From assembly GCA_008694505.1 (NCBI GenBank), contig VZDJ01007747.1:28244679-28308678 (forward strand): DNA of 64,000 nucleotides. Reading direction: 5' to 3'. Under the pieces are notes generated by a model. That model made no database searches, was not told where the DNA came from, and saw only the letters and a program-made list of their open reading frames with translations. The position numbers were made by a program, and so were the translations under genes. Position 1 is the first letter of the stretch; each line of letters opens with the position of its first letter. Source of the stretch: Cyanoderma ruficeps. Its lineage: Eukaryota > Chordata > Aves > Passeriformes > Timaliidae. Below are positions 48,035 through 59,520 of the stretch, in pieces.

Positions 48035-49350
48035 CTGAAAGACAAGCTGATGGGGAAGGCCAGCCTGGCTGAACAGAGATTTAACTGGAACTCAGGTTAA
48101 AAAATAGGAGAGTTTAAAATCTATGAAAGAAGAGGCAGGATGACTCAGGAGAACTCAGGAAGGCTTCAAGGATGTTGTGAGGTTGCACAGGGAAAAATTT
48201 ACAAGGGTAAAAGCCCAACTAGAATTTAATCCGGCTACTGCTATAAAAGACAATAAAAATGTTACTCTAATGAGATTCACAACAAAAAGGAGGGGACAGG
48301 ACAATCTGCATTCTTTATGGAATAGGAGAGGAAATGCTGGTCAGATGAGGAAAAGGCTGAGGTACTCAGTGACTTTTTTGACTCAGTCTTTAACACTAAG
48401 ACTAGTTGTCATCAAGATACCCAGCACTATGAGCTGGAAGACAGGGACAGGGAGCAGAATGGAGTCCCCATTACTTAGGAGAGAGTGGTGGGTGACCTGC
48501 TACACCACTTAGACATGCACAAGTCCATAGGGCCAGATGGCAAGCAACAAGGGTACTAAGGAGCTGGTGCCCATGCTCAGAGTCACTTTCAATGGCCAGA
48601 AGGAGAATGAAGGGAGCTACAGGCCTATCAGCATCATCCTCAATGCTGGGGAAGGTTATGGAGCAGAACCCCTTGAATGCCATCACCTAACACATGCAGG
48701 TAAACCAGGGCATCAGGCCCAGCCAGCATGGGCTCATGAAAGGCAGGTTCTCTTTGATGAACCTGGTCTGCTTCTATGACAAAGTGACCCACTTAGCAGA
48801 CAAGGGAAAGGCTGTGGATATTGTTTACCTGGACTTTGGTATTGCCTTTGACACTGTTTCCCATAGCATTCTCCAGGAGAAACTGACTGCTTGTGTCTTG
48901 GACGGGTGCACTGGCTAAAAAAATTATCTGGATATCTGGACCTAACAAGTGGTGGTGAATGGAGTTAAATCCAGTTGGTGGCCAGTTTCTAGTGGTGTTC
49001 CCCATGGATCAGTACTGCGTCCAGTCATGTCTAATATCTTTATCAATGACACGATGAGGGGATTGAATATACCCTCAGATGGTAGATGGCACCAAATTGA
49101 ATGGGACTGATCTGCTGGAGGGTTGGAAGGTTCTACAGAGGTATCTGGACAGGCTGGATCAGTGGGCTGAGGCCAAGTGTGTGATCTTCAATACAGCCAA
49201 GTGCCAGTTCTGCACTGCGTCACAAAAACTCCAGGCATATCTACAGGCAGACTGATTGGAAAGCTGATGGGTGCAAAAGTACCTGGGGGTGCTGGCTGAA
49301 CCTGAGCAGAGGCCCTGATGACCCAGACAGACTCTGACAGCACCAAAACA
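48035..49350 (+). mobile_element. CR1 LINE, reverse-transcriptase relic
   Basis: Forward-strand remains of the CR1 second open reading frame (non-LTR reverse transcriptase). Visible blocks include GAGGTTGCACAGGGAAAAAT..GCCCAACTAGAATTTAATC, GAGCTGGAAGACAGGGACAGG, GGAGCTACAGGCCTATCAGC and GGCATCAGGCCCAGCCAGCA. At about 48815-48870 a translated block reads VYLDFGIAFDTVSHSIL, the conserved RT region, and near 48985 SSGVPHGSV. Frameshifts, stops and an apparent internal deletion near 48545-48590 break the frame into pieces of 60-111 codons. The 5' end and 3' UTR are absent. It cannot encode an active enzyme. Confidence 0.95.
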
Positions 49351-49805
49351 TCCTCTTAATGCTCCTCTTGTTTTTCATCCTCCGTCTTGACACTACTAAA
49401 CATTTTTCTGATTCTCTTTGGTTTCTTTTTGAATTTTCTTAGCCGGTTTCTTCATTATTTATAAAGTGCCCTGATAACCCCTTGTTAGTGTATCCTTATG
49501 TTGTCGTAGTTTATGGCTTCTTTTTTAGCATATTCACTTTTGGCAAACACTGTAAGAACAGGATGCTTTGGCTGTAGTATACAAATGCAATCTGTATATT
49601 TTCATTCCCCTTGTATTATCTATTGTTTTCCAGGCCACTTTAGCAAGGATGGAGGACATGCCAGCAGCATGAACAGTCTGAACTGCTGTTCTGTAGGTGG
49701 TTCATGGTAATTTTCAGGCCTGTTTTTCTCCAGCTCATACTCTTCATTTTATTTGTCTTGAAATATTGCTCTTTTAATACTGTTATTATTTTTTTGTTTT
49801 AATTT
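49351..49805. other. Interval between two CR1 fragments
   Basis: Moderately T-rich sequence with no clear CR1 similarity. The first part may contain highly diverged element sequence that I cannot confirm. Confidence 0.5.
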
Positions 49806-49925
49806 TAAACTAGACTTTTAGTTTGTCAAGGTCATTGTGCATTATGATCCTGCCCTGCTTCTTGCCTTGGTGTATGAAGTGTCACAGCTAGCTTAGTGTC
49901 ATCCACAAATCTTGTACAGAGTCTC
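49806..49925 (-). mobile_element. CR1-like LINE RT fragment (reverse)
   Basis: The forward strand reads AGTTTGTCAAGGTCATTGTG, CTTGCCTTGG and CTAGCTTAGTGTCATCCACA plus AATCTTG. Translated on the reverse strand this gives RFVDDTKLAVTL, which contains the FVDD/FADD catalytic signature of non-LTR reverse transcriptases, followed by a remnant of the usual LQNDLDKL-like segment with stops. It is a short, old fragment in the opposite orientation to the CR1 relic 450 bp away. Confidence 0.75.
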
Positions 49926-51699
49926 CAAAGTAACCTCTCTGAAATGTCCAACTCAATCAGGAAATGTTGAAAAAGAAATAATTTTTCCACCAAAAGTATA
50001 TCATTCTCCAATCAGCTTTACTTCTAGCTCTTATTTCCATATTTTCAGGCAATTGACAGATAATTTTCTGACCAGTTTCTATATTTGCATCTGTGCAGTT
50101 TTTCACAGAACTCCTCCATTTAATACATTAATTTGCTTCAATGCTATTTTTGCAAACAATGTATAAAAGAATTTTTACTGAAATAACTGACTGATTATAA
50201 AGTGCATTTGTTTGGCCTCAAACTGTACCAGTGCATGAATTAAAACAGCCTTTTTTCATTAGCAGAAGATCTCATTACTTCTCTAATATTTTTTCCATTA
50301 ATCAGTATGTGCAATTGATGCTGATATGAAAGTAGAGATTGAGTGTCATTAAAGCTCTTGCTATGAAATATTGGAGAGTTTAATTATTTTCATTGAGGTT
50401 CCCTGAATAAGAAAATCTCTCCAGATCATATTTCTCTTAAAAAATTCAAACTCTGAGAAATGAACCTGCTGTAATTTTTAGCCCTAATTAGTAGTTGGGA
50501 TATATTTTAGTGTGTTCTTGGTTCAGATATATATATATAGTTATAAAGTGGAATTATTTTTTTTGTTTTGCTTACATGCATGTGGAAAGCTACAAAATAT
50601 TTGAGAAAATATAAAAGGGTTATTGATTCTATAGAATTAGCGTCAGAATTGTTATCATTCAAACTACCATTTGTTATTCTGACGTTCAAATTCCATAATA
50701 AAAATAGAGCTGAACAATAAATTAAAGCTTTTACTAATCATCTGTTACTGACATTATGAACTAGATATAAATCTTCATAATTTTTAAAAAATAAGACTTT
50801 TCAAACATACATAAATAAAGAATGATAACTTATTATAATCTATTTCATTTGTAACCGAATGCAGTACATTAAAAAATAGATGAAGACATAGCCAATCACC
50901 TAAGACTAGAAAAATTATAGTCCAAAATTGGGACAGCAATTTTCTGAAGCAAACTCAATACTGATTTATGCAGCCACACCTTCATATCACTAACTGGCAT
51001 TTCATTTGTTTCAGTGGAATATGGAAACAATTACTATTCATATAATAATATAAATAATAAAGTACTATTATTAGTACTATATAAAACTGATAAGGCTAGT
51101 TTTACAAAAAATGCTGTGTATAATTTTATATTTAAGGTTATCTATCTTTACAATCACATTGTGTTAACATCTATTTTTATATACTTTATAATTGGGTTTT
51201 TTAATCGCTTTTATTCTTTAATATCAGGTATAGTACTGAGAAGAATAACACAAAAGAAAAGTAAACCATGTTTCCATTAGAAGTCATGTAAGAGCAAGAG
51301 GTGAATTATAAGTTATTATATCTCATGAATTAGTCTAGATGAGTAGTAAAAATTTATAATGACATTTCCCATTCAAAGCATTTATTACCTGAGATTTTGA
51401 AAAATCAGATGATGTAAAAAAAACTTATCTTTAGTTTAACTGAATTTATTATTTATTCTGATATTTTATGTCCCATTGTTAAGTATTTTATCTCCAAGAA
51501 ATTTCAACCTGTAAAATGATTATGCTTTGAGTTGTGATTTGCACCTAACACGTAGAAAACATTACATTCAATGCAAGTTTAGTTAGTTGAACTAAAATTG
51601 TATAAAAGCAGAAAGAGTCAGAAGAATTGCCACTGAATGGATGTGAGAGGGTCATCCACCAAGACACTTCACTTTTGGATAGGAGTTTACACCCACCAT
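49926..51699. other. Very AT-rich unique DNA
   Basis: No recognised element. A short (TA)n run lies at 50526-50539. Confidence 0.65.
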
Positions 51700-51991
51700 T
51701 CAGTACATTAACTGGAGGAGTTGCTGCTAAGGTGGGACAGTATTGGTTCAGGGTTTGGCCTTGGTCAGCAAATGGAGAGCAAATGTATTGTGCATCACTT
51801 GTTTTTCTTGTGTTTTGTCTTTCTCTCTCTCTTTCTTCTTCTTATCTTTTAATTTGTTCTAATCATTAAACTCTGTTTTTCTCAACCCACAAGTTATACT
51901 TTTTTTTCTCTTCCCAATCCCACCAGGGTGCTAGGTAAGTGAGCAAGACGCTCCATGCTGCTTACTTGCCAGCTGAGCTTAAACCACAACA
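51700..51991 (+). mobile_element. LTR 3' half (avian ERV)
   Basis: CCTTGGTCAGCAAATGGAGA, GCAAATGTATTGTGCATCAC, TTGTTTTTCTTG, then CATTAAACTCTGTTTTTCTC with AACCCACAAGTTATAC, and finally AGGTAAGTGAGCAAGACGCT and GAGCTTAAACCACAACA. This is the R-U5 region and 3' terminus of the same LTR family as 38.7 and 55.6 kb, with an ATTAAA polyadenylation signal. The 5' limit is uncertain. Confidence 0.85.
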
Positions 51992-54011
51992 GGAACATAC
52001 TTTCTAAAGCACCCAAATACTCAAATCAGTCAACTCATAATTTCTTTTGATATTTCTAATCAATTTTGAAAAGGATTTATCACCTTTGCCCATTCAACAC
52101 ATTTTATTATTGGACTATTAAAAAAAACCTGATAACCTCTACTTGCTTTTGTCTTCAACTAACCATGCTCCCAAATTGCTTAACATTTTCTCCTTCTGGT
52201 ATTTCTTGCATGAGAAAAATTAGGTTATTGGAAAACAATTGTTTCAAAGAATAACACACATTGTTTCAGGGAGTGACATGAGGAGGCGCAGAAAAGGCAT
52301 AAGTTTGGGAGTGTTGTTTAGGCCATGCTACAATAAAATGAGACTATCTTGTTTTGTAAATAAACCTAAAGCATTTTTAAAAATAGGAATTTTGAAAGAT
52401 AAATGGAGCTTCCAATTTAATATTGGAAGTGTGTTAAGAACATCAGATTGACATAAAGATCATTGTTTTGAAAGTGCCTCTTATTGCATTGTAAATGATA
52501 ACTAAAAAATTCTATTCTCCTTTCAAACATGAAGAGTATTTCCCAAGCTTGGTGAGCTGAGACTTGAGTGAGTCACTGGCCTTGGTGAGAATATGACTGG
52601 AAATACTGTTTGAAAGAGAAGAGGAAATCAGTCCTTACTGACAAAGTAAGTGTTGAAATTTATCAGAACTTTGACTGAGAGGGTAAACTTATGAAGACTT
52701 TTATTAGGTACGATATTTTTACTAGTTCCAGATTATGTTGTCCTCATCAAACTTATAGTTACCATAAATAGATATTTTTCTTCTTTCAGAGGAAGCTGGA
52801 AAAGCTCTTCAAACTTTCTCCCTTTCCCTTAAATTGGTTTTGCATACGCTTAAAAGATGGCATATACAGCAGAAAGCAAGAGACTGAATAAATATCAGGG
52901 AACAAAAATTTTTGTTTGTTTCAATGAGAAATGTTGTGAATATTTCCTGCATTTTTTTTCATGTTGAAGTACATAGTAAATCATTAATTGTACATTCTTG
53001 TTTCTTTATGGCAAATTACCCACTGGTGTAACAGACTGCAAATTTCACTATGTCTTTGAAATATATACCAAATTTTACTAAGCTGAGAATTAGATTGAGA
53101 ATAATAAACTGAGATGTAGATAATTGTGAAGAGATAAACTGTGAGAACTCAACTTCTGATTTCCCATTTACCCTATAAAATAATGTTTAAAAATTGGCTG
53201 AACATATCTATCTGAAAAAAAATTCTAACATTTGTAAGAAAGGGGGGGGGGAGGATAAAATTAATTATTAACTGTCAGTAAATGGTAGTAGAAAGGAAAA
53301 ATGTTTCAGCTGAAATCTAGATCACTTAGTTCTGTTTATGTCAAAACCAATTATTTGAACTTCATTCTGTAGTAGATAGCTGGCACAAATGGTTTTGTAG
53401 CAATATAACGTACTAATGTGCTGAGCAAAAAGTCCACTTCTAAGGCAGAGAAGTATAGCAAGTATAATAATTGCAGTTTGCTAATGGATGCCTTGGTGAA
53501 CATATGCTTTCTATCCAAAATTTATATGATGATACTCTTGGGTGGTACTCTTGGGTACCACCATTAGCATAAAACAATGCATTCTACAGTATCACAATCA
53601 AAAAGAAAGAACTGAAAATAAAAAAATACCTGTCTTATCAAAGAACTGTTCCTGTCTTATCAAAGTACTGTTATGAAGAATGGATGTAGAAGGTTCTGTT
53701 TAGCAGAGATCTTTGCCACTACAATTAATTTGTAAAGGGATATGTAAGAGTGTTTTCTTAATGTCAGCACCTTTTTAGATTTAATGACAAGTAAATTAAT
53801 ATTACTTTACAATAAGTAAAATAATCTACCCTGCTTTTTTATTTTTTAAATAAATAAAGTTAATATTATAAATTTTCTGCCAGGCATTAGGAAGATCACT
53901 AGCATCTTCAGATGTTTTGCTTATACAATCCTAATATTCTGAACTTTAATAAAAGTCTATTGTACAAAACAATCCTTCATAGACACATAAGACCAGCAAG
54001 AAGTACAGAAG
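51992..54011. other. AT-rich unique DNA
   Basis: No recognised element apart from the duplication at 53629 and a G10 run near 53243-53252. Confidence 0.6.
53629..53672. repeat. 22-bp tandem duplication
   Basis: CCTGTCTTATCAAAGAACTG plus TT is repeated immediately as CCTGTCTTATCAAAGTACTG plus TT, one mismatch. Near 53531-53559 the phrase TACTCTTGGGT is also duplicated. Confidence 0.95.
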
Positions 54012-54030
54012 TGTCGGGGTGNAACCAACA
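54012..54030. other. Ambiguous base beside an LTR-like terminus
   Basis: TGTCGGGGTG is followed by N (54022) and AACCAACA. The ten bases before the N equal the left (forward-strand) end of the LTR at 54882. The bases after the N partly resemble its right end (CAACCCCACA). See the corresponding finding. Confidence 0.6.
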
Positions 54031-54452
54031 AATATTTTATAAAGAAGTAGACTGGCAAAATATACTTATCATTTATTAAAATGCTTTTTTTCCTATATTT
54101 CCAACAGGTTGTTATTCTTTCCTCGATATTTTCCTTGATCTTAGTGCTCGTGAGTACAAATTAACTAATCTTAAAACCATGAAATTTAAATGTCTAGTAA
54201 TTCAAATATGGACTTAAGAGGTAATTTTAAAGCCTCTCTTGGGAGAAAATTTTATTTACTCTTAGCAATCACTCATAAAAAACAAAGACATATCATATAT
54301 CTTTCATGCTGAACTCAAATAAAAGCACTGTTTAGTACATTGATTTAAGCATCTAACTCAATTGTAGCTCAGAGTATGAGGCAACAGAAGACAATAAGAA
54401 GTGTGACAGATGGATGTCACACTGACAGAAAAAGAGATTTTAAAAGATAGGA

Positions 54453-55642
54453 TGTACAGGTTTCGGCTCCAGTAGAGTTAGTGTTGTTCACAGTGGCTGG
54501 TATGTGGCTGTGTTTTGGATTTCTGCTGAACACAGGGCTGATAACAGGGAGATGTTTTTGTTATTGCTGAGCAGGGCTTAGAGAGCCAAAGCCTCTTCTG
54601 CTTTTTGTACTGCCAGGCTGGCAAGGAAGTCGGGGGTGCAGGGAGGCTGGGAGGAGACAAAGCAGGACAGATGACCCAAACTGACCAAAGGGATATTCCA
54701 GACCATGTGATATGCTCAGGGTATAAAGTGGGGGAAAGAAAGAGGAAGGAGGGGACATTTGTTCTTTGTCTTCCCAAGTCACCATTACCTGTGGCAGGGC
54801 CCTGCTCTTCCAGAGATGGTAGAGCACCTGACTGTCCAAGGTGAATTAATTCCTTGTTTTGCTTTGCTTGCGTGTGTGCGGTGTCGGGGTGCGTGCCTCT
54901 CTGGTCAGCCTGGACGGCTGGCTTGCCTGGCCGCTCCAGCATGCTCCGACAACAGCAAGGTGGGCTCTTGGTTCTGCAGGCCTTCAAACCTTCTGCTGCT
55001 ATGGTTCGCGGCGATGAAAGAAAAAGTGACCTCTCGGAGGTTATATAAATCAGGGTTTATTGGGGGACAGGGGACCCCCTCACCCTAGATCGGCAACCCC
55101 AGGAGAGATCCAGTCCCTGGGCTCGGGGGTCTTTTCAGGGCTAGCTCAAAAGGGGTGGATACAATCTCCAAGCCAATTAACAAAGTATACATTCCAACTA
55201 AGTTACATAGCTCATAATACATCAAAGACTTAGGTAGAGTTTCTTGGGGGGGCCCCTGCCAGACATCAGGCAGACTCCTCCAAGGCCCTTATCCTTGAAA
55301 AGCAAGACTTTCCCTAACAAGCAAAAAATTTATAATAAACAGACTAATTAAAAACCGTCTCTAGGCAGAAAAAAAACACATACTAACTTCTGATAAGAAA
55401 ACATTCCAAAAAGACAAAGGGGCCCATCTTAGGCATATAAAGCTAAACTAAACTTAATATAAAACTTTTAAACAATCCTGCAACCCCACATGTGGCTTCT
55501 GCTTTTCCTATTAACCGGTCTTTAGCTCAACCCACAAGTTCTTTATCTTTTACCCTTTTGATTTTCCCACTTATCTCACTGGTGAGGGAGTGAGTGAGTG
55601 GCTGCGTGGGGATTGGCTGCTGGCTGGGGTTAAACCATGACA
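54453..55642 (+). mobile_element. Avian ERV LTR interrupted by another LTR
   Basis: The outer element begins TGTACAGGTTTCGGCTCCAG and includes GGCTGTGTTTTGGATTTCTG. It has a TATA-like GGGTATAAAGTG near 54720 preceded by GACCCAAACTGACCAAAGGG, and runs to about 54881. It resumes at 55491 with CTTTAGCTCAACCCACAAGT and ends GGCTGGGGTTAAACCATGAC plus A at 55642. Removing the inner insertion leaves about 580 bp. TG...CA ends, promoter-like and 3'-terminal segments are all present, so this is a complete solo LTR apart from the insertion. No internal proviral genes adjoin. The 60-169-codon frames on both strands here are by-products. Confidence 0.85.
54882..55490 (-). mobile_element. Nested solo LTR, second ERV family
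   Basis: A 609-bp block sits inside the outer LTR. The forward strand begins TGTCGGGGTGCGTG and ends CCTGCAACCCCACA. Read on the reverse strand it starts TGTGGGGTTGCAGG and ends CGCACCCCGACA, with matching inverted termini. AATAAA lies on the reverse strand at 55056-55061, followed by an R/U5-sized remainder, so the reverse orientation is favoured. Flanking pentamers TGCGG (54877-54881) and TGTGG (55491-55495) look like a target-site duplication with one later substitution. No coding sequence accompanies it. Confidence 0.85.
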
Positions 55643-56562
55643 AACAGGAACTGAAAAGATGTATTATATGAACTTCTATGGTGATGTATGAATAGAGGAA
55701 GTAGAAGGGTAGACACTAGTTTGAATCTGATTGTGTGGTAAGGTAGGAGCTAACAGTTTTCCAGTAAATGTTTCTGCTGCAGGAATGTAGCACGGATAAA
55801 ATTTCAAGCAAATAAAGACATCAATAGCACTTCACAGTAGAGAAGCTAGAGACATTGTATCAACAAATTGACAGAGGTCTTCCATGGTGGGTAACAGCAC
55901 TATAAGCAAAGCATTAAAATGTGTCATACATTTAGGAATGTTATACGTTAGAAATAGCTTTTATTGCCATTAAACAAAAATATAGAACTGGATTTGGGAC
56001 AGAGATATTCAGCAGTCTGATAGACCTTCCTTTGAAGAAAGGATATGGCCATTTCTATTCTTAAAGTTTCTGGGATTAGATACACGGCAAATTGTGAATA
56101 GAAATGGCCAGTCTCAAACAGAATGCACATAAACCTATATCAGAATTACAAAGAGAGTAGATGTTACAACTGGAGTTGTTTTCTACCAGTTCTGTGTCTC
56201 TCTCAATGAAACAACTGCCAAGACAGAAAGCCCAGCAAGTGTGAGAAGCCACACTTCAGTATTGTGAGGGAGAGAAAGATCAAGTGTTTCTGTTCCATAA
56301 TTGACACCAGAAAACAGGATGTTTGTGAGGCCTTCATGTTCTTCATATGGGAAACTTAGGTCTGTGACACTGCAAAAATAGATTTAGAGAAATCAGCAGG
56401 GATAGTGGTGTGTATAAGAGCAGTTAAAGAGATGATGGGAATAGAGATTGGAGGGATTTTTTTTTTATCTAAGCAACTGATATAGTTGGATAAAATGGAG
56501 AAAATTCTGCTATATAAAATTAAAATATAACTACTCTCCACAAAACTTTTCTTTTAGAGAAT
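55643..56562. other. AT-rich unique DNA
   Basis: Nothing recognised. Confidence 0.6.
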
Positions 56563-56657
56563 ATCATAGAATCATACAATGCTTTCGGTTGGAAGGGACC
56601 TTAAGGATCGTATAGTTCTAACCTCCCTGACACTTTTCACTAGACCAAGTTGCTCAG
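56563..56657 (-). mobile_element. CR1 LINE 3'-tail fragment
   Basis: ATCATAGAATCATACAATGC, then TTGGAAGGGACCTTAAGGAT and CTAACCTCCCTGACAC with AGACCAAGTTGCTCAG. This is the reverse complement of the very 3' end of avian CR1 and preserves the tandem ATCATAGA octamer-type tail. It is better conserved than the copy at 2.7 kb and severely 5'-truncated. Confidence 0.93.
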
Positions 56658-57797
56658 ATATGTGGAAGTTTAGTTCATCACTTGGTTTTGATATAAGAAT
56701 AGGTGACACAGAACATCTGAGACTTGTTTGTAATGTACCATACCATTTTCTTTATGCACCCTTAAACGCAGAGGTATAATAGAGCCATTTGAAATAGTCT
56801 TATGACACACAGGGATAAACTAGAATCACAGTAGCTCTTCTAGTCAATATACCTTATGAGAAAAACATTGCTTATGATTCATTGCTCTGTATTTACAAAT
56901 GCATTAGACTAAAAAGGAGCAAGAAATATATACCTGAGTCCTAAATAGTTCATCTTAGATTAAAAATGTTTACTAGGACTGTCTTTTATAAATATACATT
57001 AGGGTAGCTTGTGGTAGAAAGGGTTGTGGTCTCAGTGCTGCCTGCTGCTGCTGACCTATAGTAATGTAGGCAATAGAACCTTGGGACATCGTAAGGAAAT
57101 GTCTGTGAGGAGAAACTCTTGAAGAGATCATATCATCTTTTATGATCTTTCCATTACAGTGTCAAAGTACAGATGAAAATCACCAACAGAATAAGTCATA
57201 GAAAATTTTTGAAACAATTCAATTTGAAGACTTATTTATAAAAATAAATCAGATCAGCAAAGTCACATGATTTTGGTCTTTCTGAATTATATGGCATTTT
57301 TTTATTTTGGGCTATGCCCAGTTATAACCTGCAGCAATTCTAAATAAACTGCATAATAAAAGAACATAGATATGGTATTTGTTTTAAGACTGATGAAAAT
57401 ATATACTTAACAATATTTTCATTAGTCTGCCTCAATATACTTTGCAAAAATAATTTTAAATGGATTTCCTATTCTTTCTTTTCCCCAGATTTTAGGCTCC
57501 TTATTTGTCTTTAAAATCTACATAATAATGTGGTAATTTTTTTCTTTTTTGTATTATTCTTCCATTGATATTTTGGATAATTTTTTGTAGGTATAAATGG
57601 ATTCAAACTTATATCCTAGATAGAATGGAAAACCCTAGTTCAATAGGAAATATTTCTTTTTATCAATAAGGAAACAAGCAACCTCAAAAATACTTAACTA
57701 GGGCTGTCTTAAATTTCTTTAAACGTGAATTAAAGCTTCAGCTCTATTTACTCAGAAAATTTGGCATAAGGGGCTGCAGTTATAAATGCAGTTACTT
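56658..57797. other. AT-rich unique DNA
   Basis: Nothing recognised. Confidence 0.6.
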
Positions 57798-58580
57798 AAA
57801 ACAAAGGGATTGAGTGCAGTCTCATCAAGTGGCAGACAACTCCAAGCTGAGGGTACAGTTGACACACCTGAAGGAGGGGATGCCTTCCAGAGGAATCTGG
57901 ACCAGCTCAAGAATCAGGCCCATGCAAATCTCATGGAGTTTAACAAGACCAAGTACAAGATGCTGCACCTGAGTCAGGACAATCTCTGGTATCAACGCAG
58001 GCTGAGGGATGAACGGATAAAGAGCAGTCCTGCCAAGAAGGACTTGGGGTCACTGGTGGGTGAGAGGCTGGACATGACCTGGCCATGTGCACTCACAGCC
58101 CAGAAAGCCAAAAATATCCTGGGCTGTGTCAGAAGCAGTGTGGGCAGCAGGGCAAGTGGGGGAATTCTGCCTCTCTGCTCCACTCTCCCAAGACCTCACC
58201 GGAGTAACTGCATCCAGCTCTGGAGTCCTCTGCATAGGAGGGAGATGGACGTATTGGAGTAAGTCCAGAGGAGTGCCACAAAGCTGATCAGAGGGATATA
58301 GCACCTCTTCTATGGAGACAGGATGAGAAAATTGGGATTGTTCAGCCTGAAGAAGGTTCTCGTGAGACCTTGTAGCAGCCTTTCAGCACCTAAAGGGGGC
58401 TTACAAGAAAGCTGGGGAGGGTTTTTGACTATAGCTAGTAGTAGGATATGGGGTTATGGCTTTAAACTGAAAGAGAGTAGGTTTAGATGTAGATGTTTTC
58501 TGTGAGGGTGGTGAGGCACTGAAACAGGTTGCCCAGAAAAGCAGTGGATTCCCTATCCCTGAGGGCTGTGTTCTGCCACT
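57798..58580 (+). mobile_element. CR1 LINE, 3' half of ORF2 and 3' UTR
   Basis: Starts in the RT catalytic region (CTCATCAAGTGGCAGACAAC, a decayed FADDTKL-type motif). It continues through GTTGACACACCTGAAGGAGG, GAGTTTAACAAGACCAAGTA, AAGAAGGACTTGGGGTCACT, CAGCCCAGAAAGCC, CAGCTCTGGAGTCC, GAAGGTTCTCGTGAGACC, CACCTAAAGGGGGCTTACAA and GTGAGGCACTGAAACAGGTT, ending near GAGGGCTGTGTTCTGCC. The 158-codon frame at 57786-58262 is part of this relic. It overlaps the catalytic region also present in the 48.0-kb copy, so the two are independent insertions. Truncated and frameshifted, not functional. Confidence 0.95.
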
Positions 58581-58919
58581 GTAACTCACATTGAGTGGAA
58601 AACTTTTTTCTTTTGTTTTGCTAACCATAAAACCTATAACAATGAAAACTTGTATTTGATGGACATGTACAATGACTAATTCACAATCTGTTTTAATGGC
58701 ATAAAAACTGTAGATTCATGACACAGGAATTTTACCAGTTATATATTTAAATGCAAAATAGGATAGTTTATATTTTTTTAATTTTTATTTTTATTTAGAT
58801 TATTTTAATTCACTTTTGTGTTTAAGAGGTCTAGCAGAAAATTTCTCCTTTTTATACAATTCAGAGGGAAAAGAAAATATAATAATCTTGTTTGATATTA
58901 CTATGGATGAATCTATGTA
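58581..58919. other. AT-rich unique DNA
   Basis: Nothing recognised. Confidence 0.6.
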
Positions 58920-59520
58920 ACTACAGGTTTAAATCTGTCAGTCCTGCACTAATGAGACAAAAGACTGCAATGAAATGCTGTTAAAAGCAAAATGAATGCT
59001 GCAATGGTCTTTTAGCTCTAATTGTATTGTGCTGACATTTGGTGTAATTATATGCAGTTGAGCATAATTTTCATGCCACTCTAAGAAATTCAGGAGTAAA
59101 ATGAGGTAGCTATCTGTTTTCAGATGAGTTTGATCACTTTATTTTACCCCAGTCTCGGAATTTAGTTAGAGAGGTCTGAAACCCCATATTTATCATAATC
59201 TGCTTCGTTTGTTCAGTCCCCATGCGGCAATTCCAATTAGAATTTTATCAAAGTCATCCTTACAGCAATAATGATAATCCTTTAGCATCTATCTGGATTA
59301 GGTCTCTGTTTTATTCTACTAATGAATACTCTAGAGGGGTCTGGGCAATTTTACAGAACAAATTAACCTTAGAGCATAGCCATTTAAAGTGTTCATTACG
59401 CTGGACACCTGCAAAGTGTACTGGGCTTAAATGCAATTTAATAGACCCTTCTAGACCTGTTTTAAAGTATCCTGAAGAGAGTATGAAAAAGATGATATTT
59501 AAATTATGATGATTAGAATG
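58920..59520. promoter_or_regulatory. Possible conserved non-coding element
   Basis: A repeat-free stretch with balanced AT-rich composition, no low complexity, and several homeodomain/POU-like phrases (CTCTAATTGTATTG, GGTGTAATTATATGC, GAGCATAATTTTCATGCC, CCAATTAGAATT). Such texture is typical of vertebrate developmental enhancers, but without an alignment this is only an impression. A 95-codon frame (59222-59509) is open here without recognisable motifs. Confidence 0.2.

Noticed and set aside
54478..55088. Long open frames on both strands (up to 169 codons)
   Set aside because: They lie entirely inside the two nested LTRs, run across the LTR boundary and exist in several frames. They reflect GC-rich LTR composition.
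57786..58262. 158-codon forward frame considered as a host gene
   Set aside because: It is the remnant of CR1 ORF2. The nucleotide wording matches CR1 along its whole length and continues into the CR1 3' UTR.
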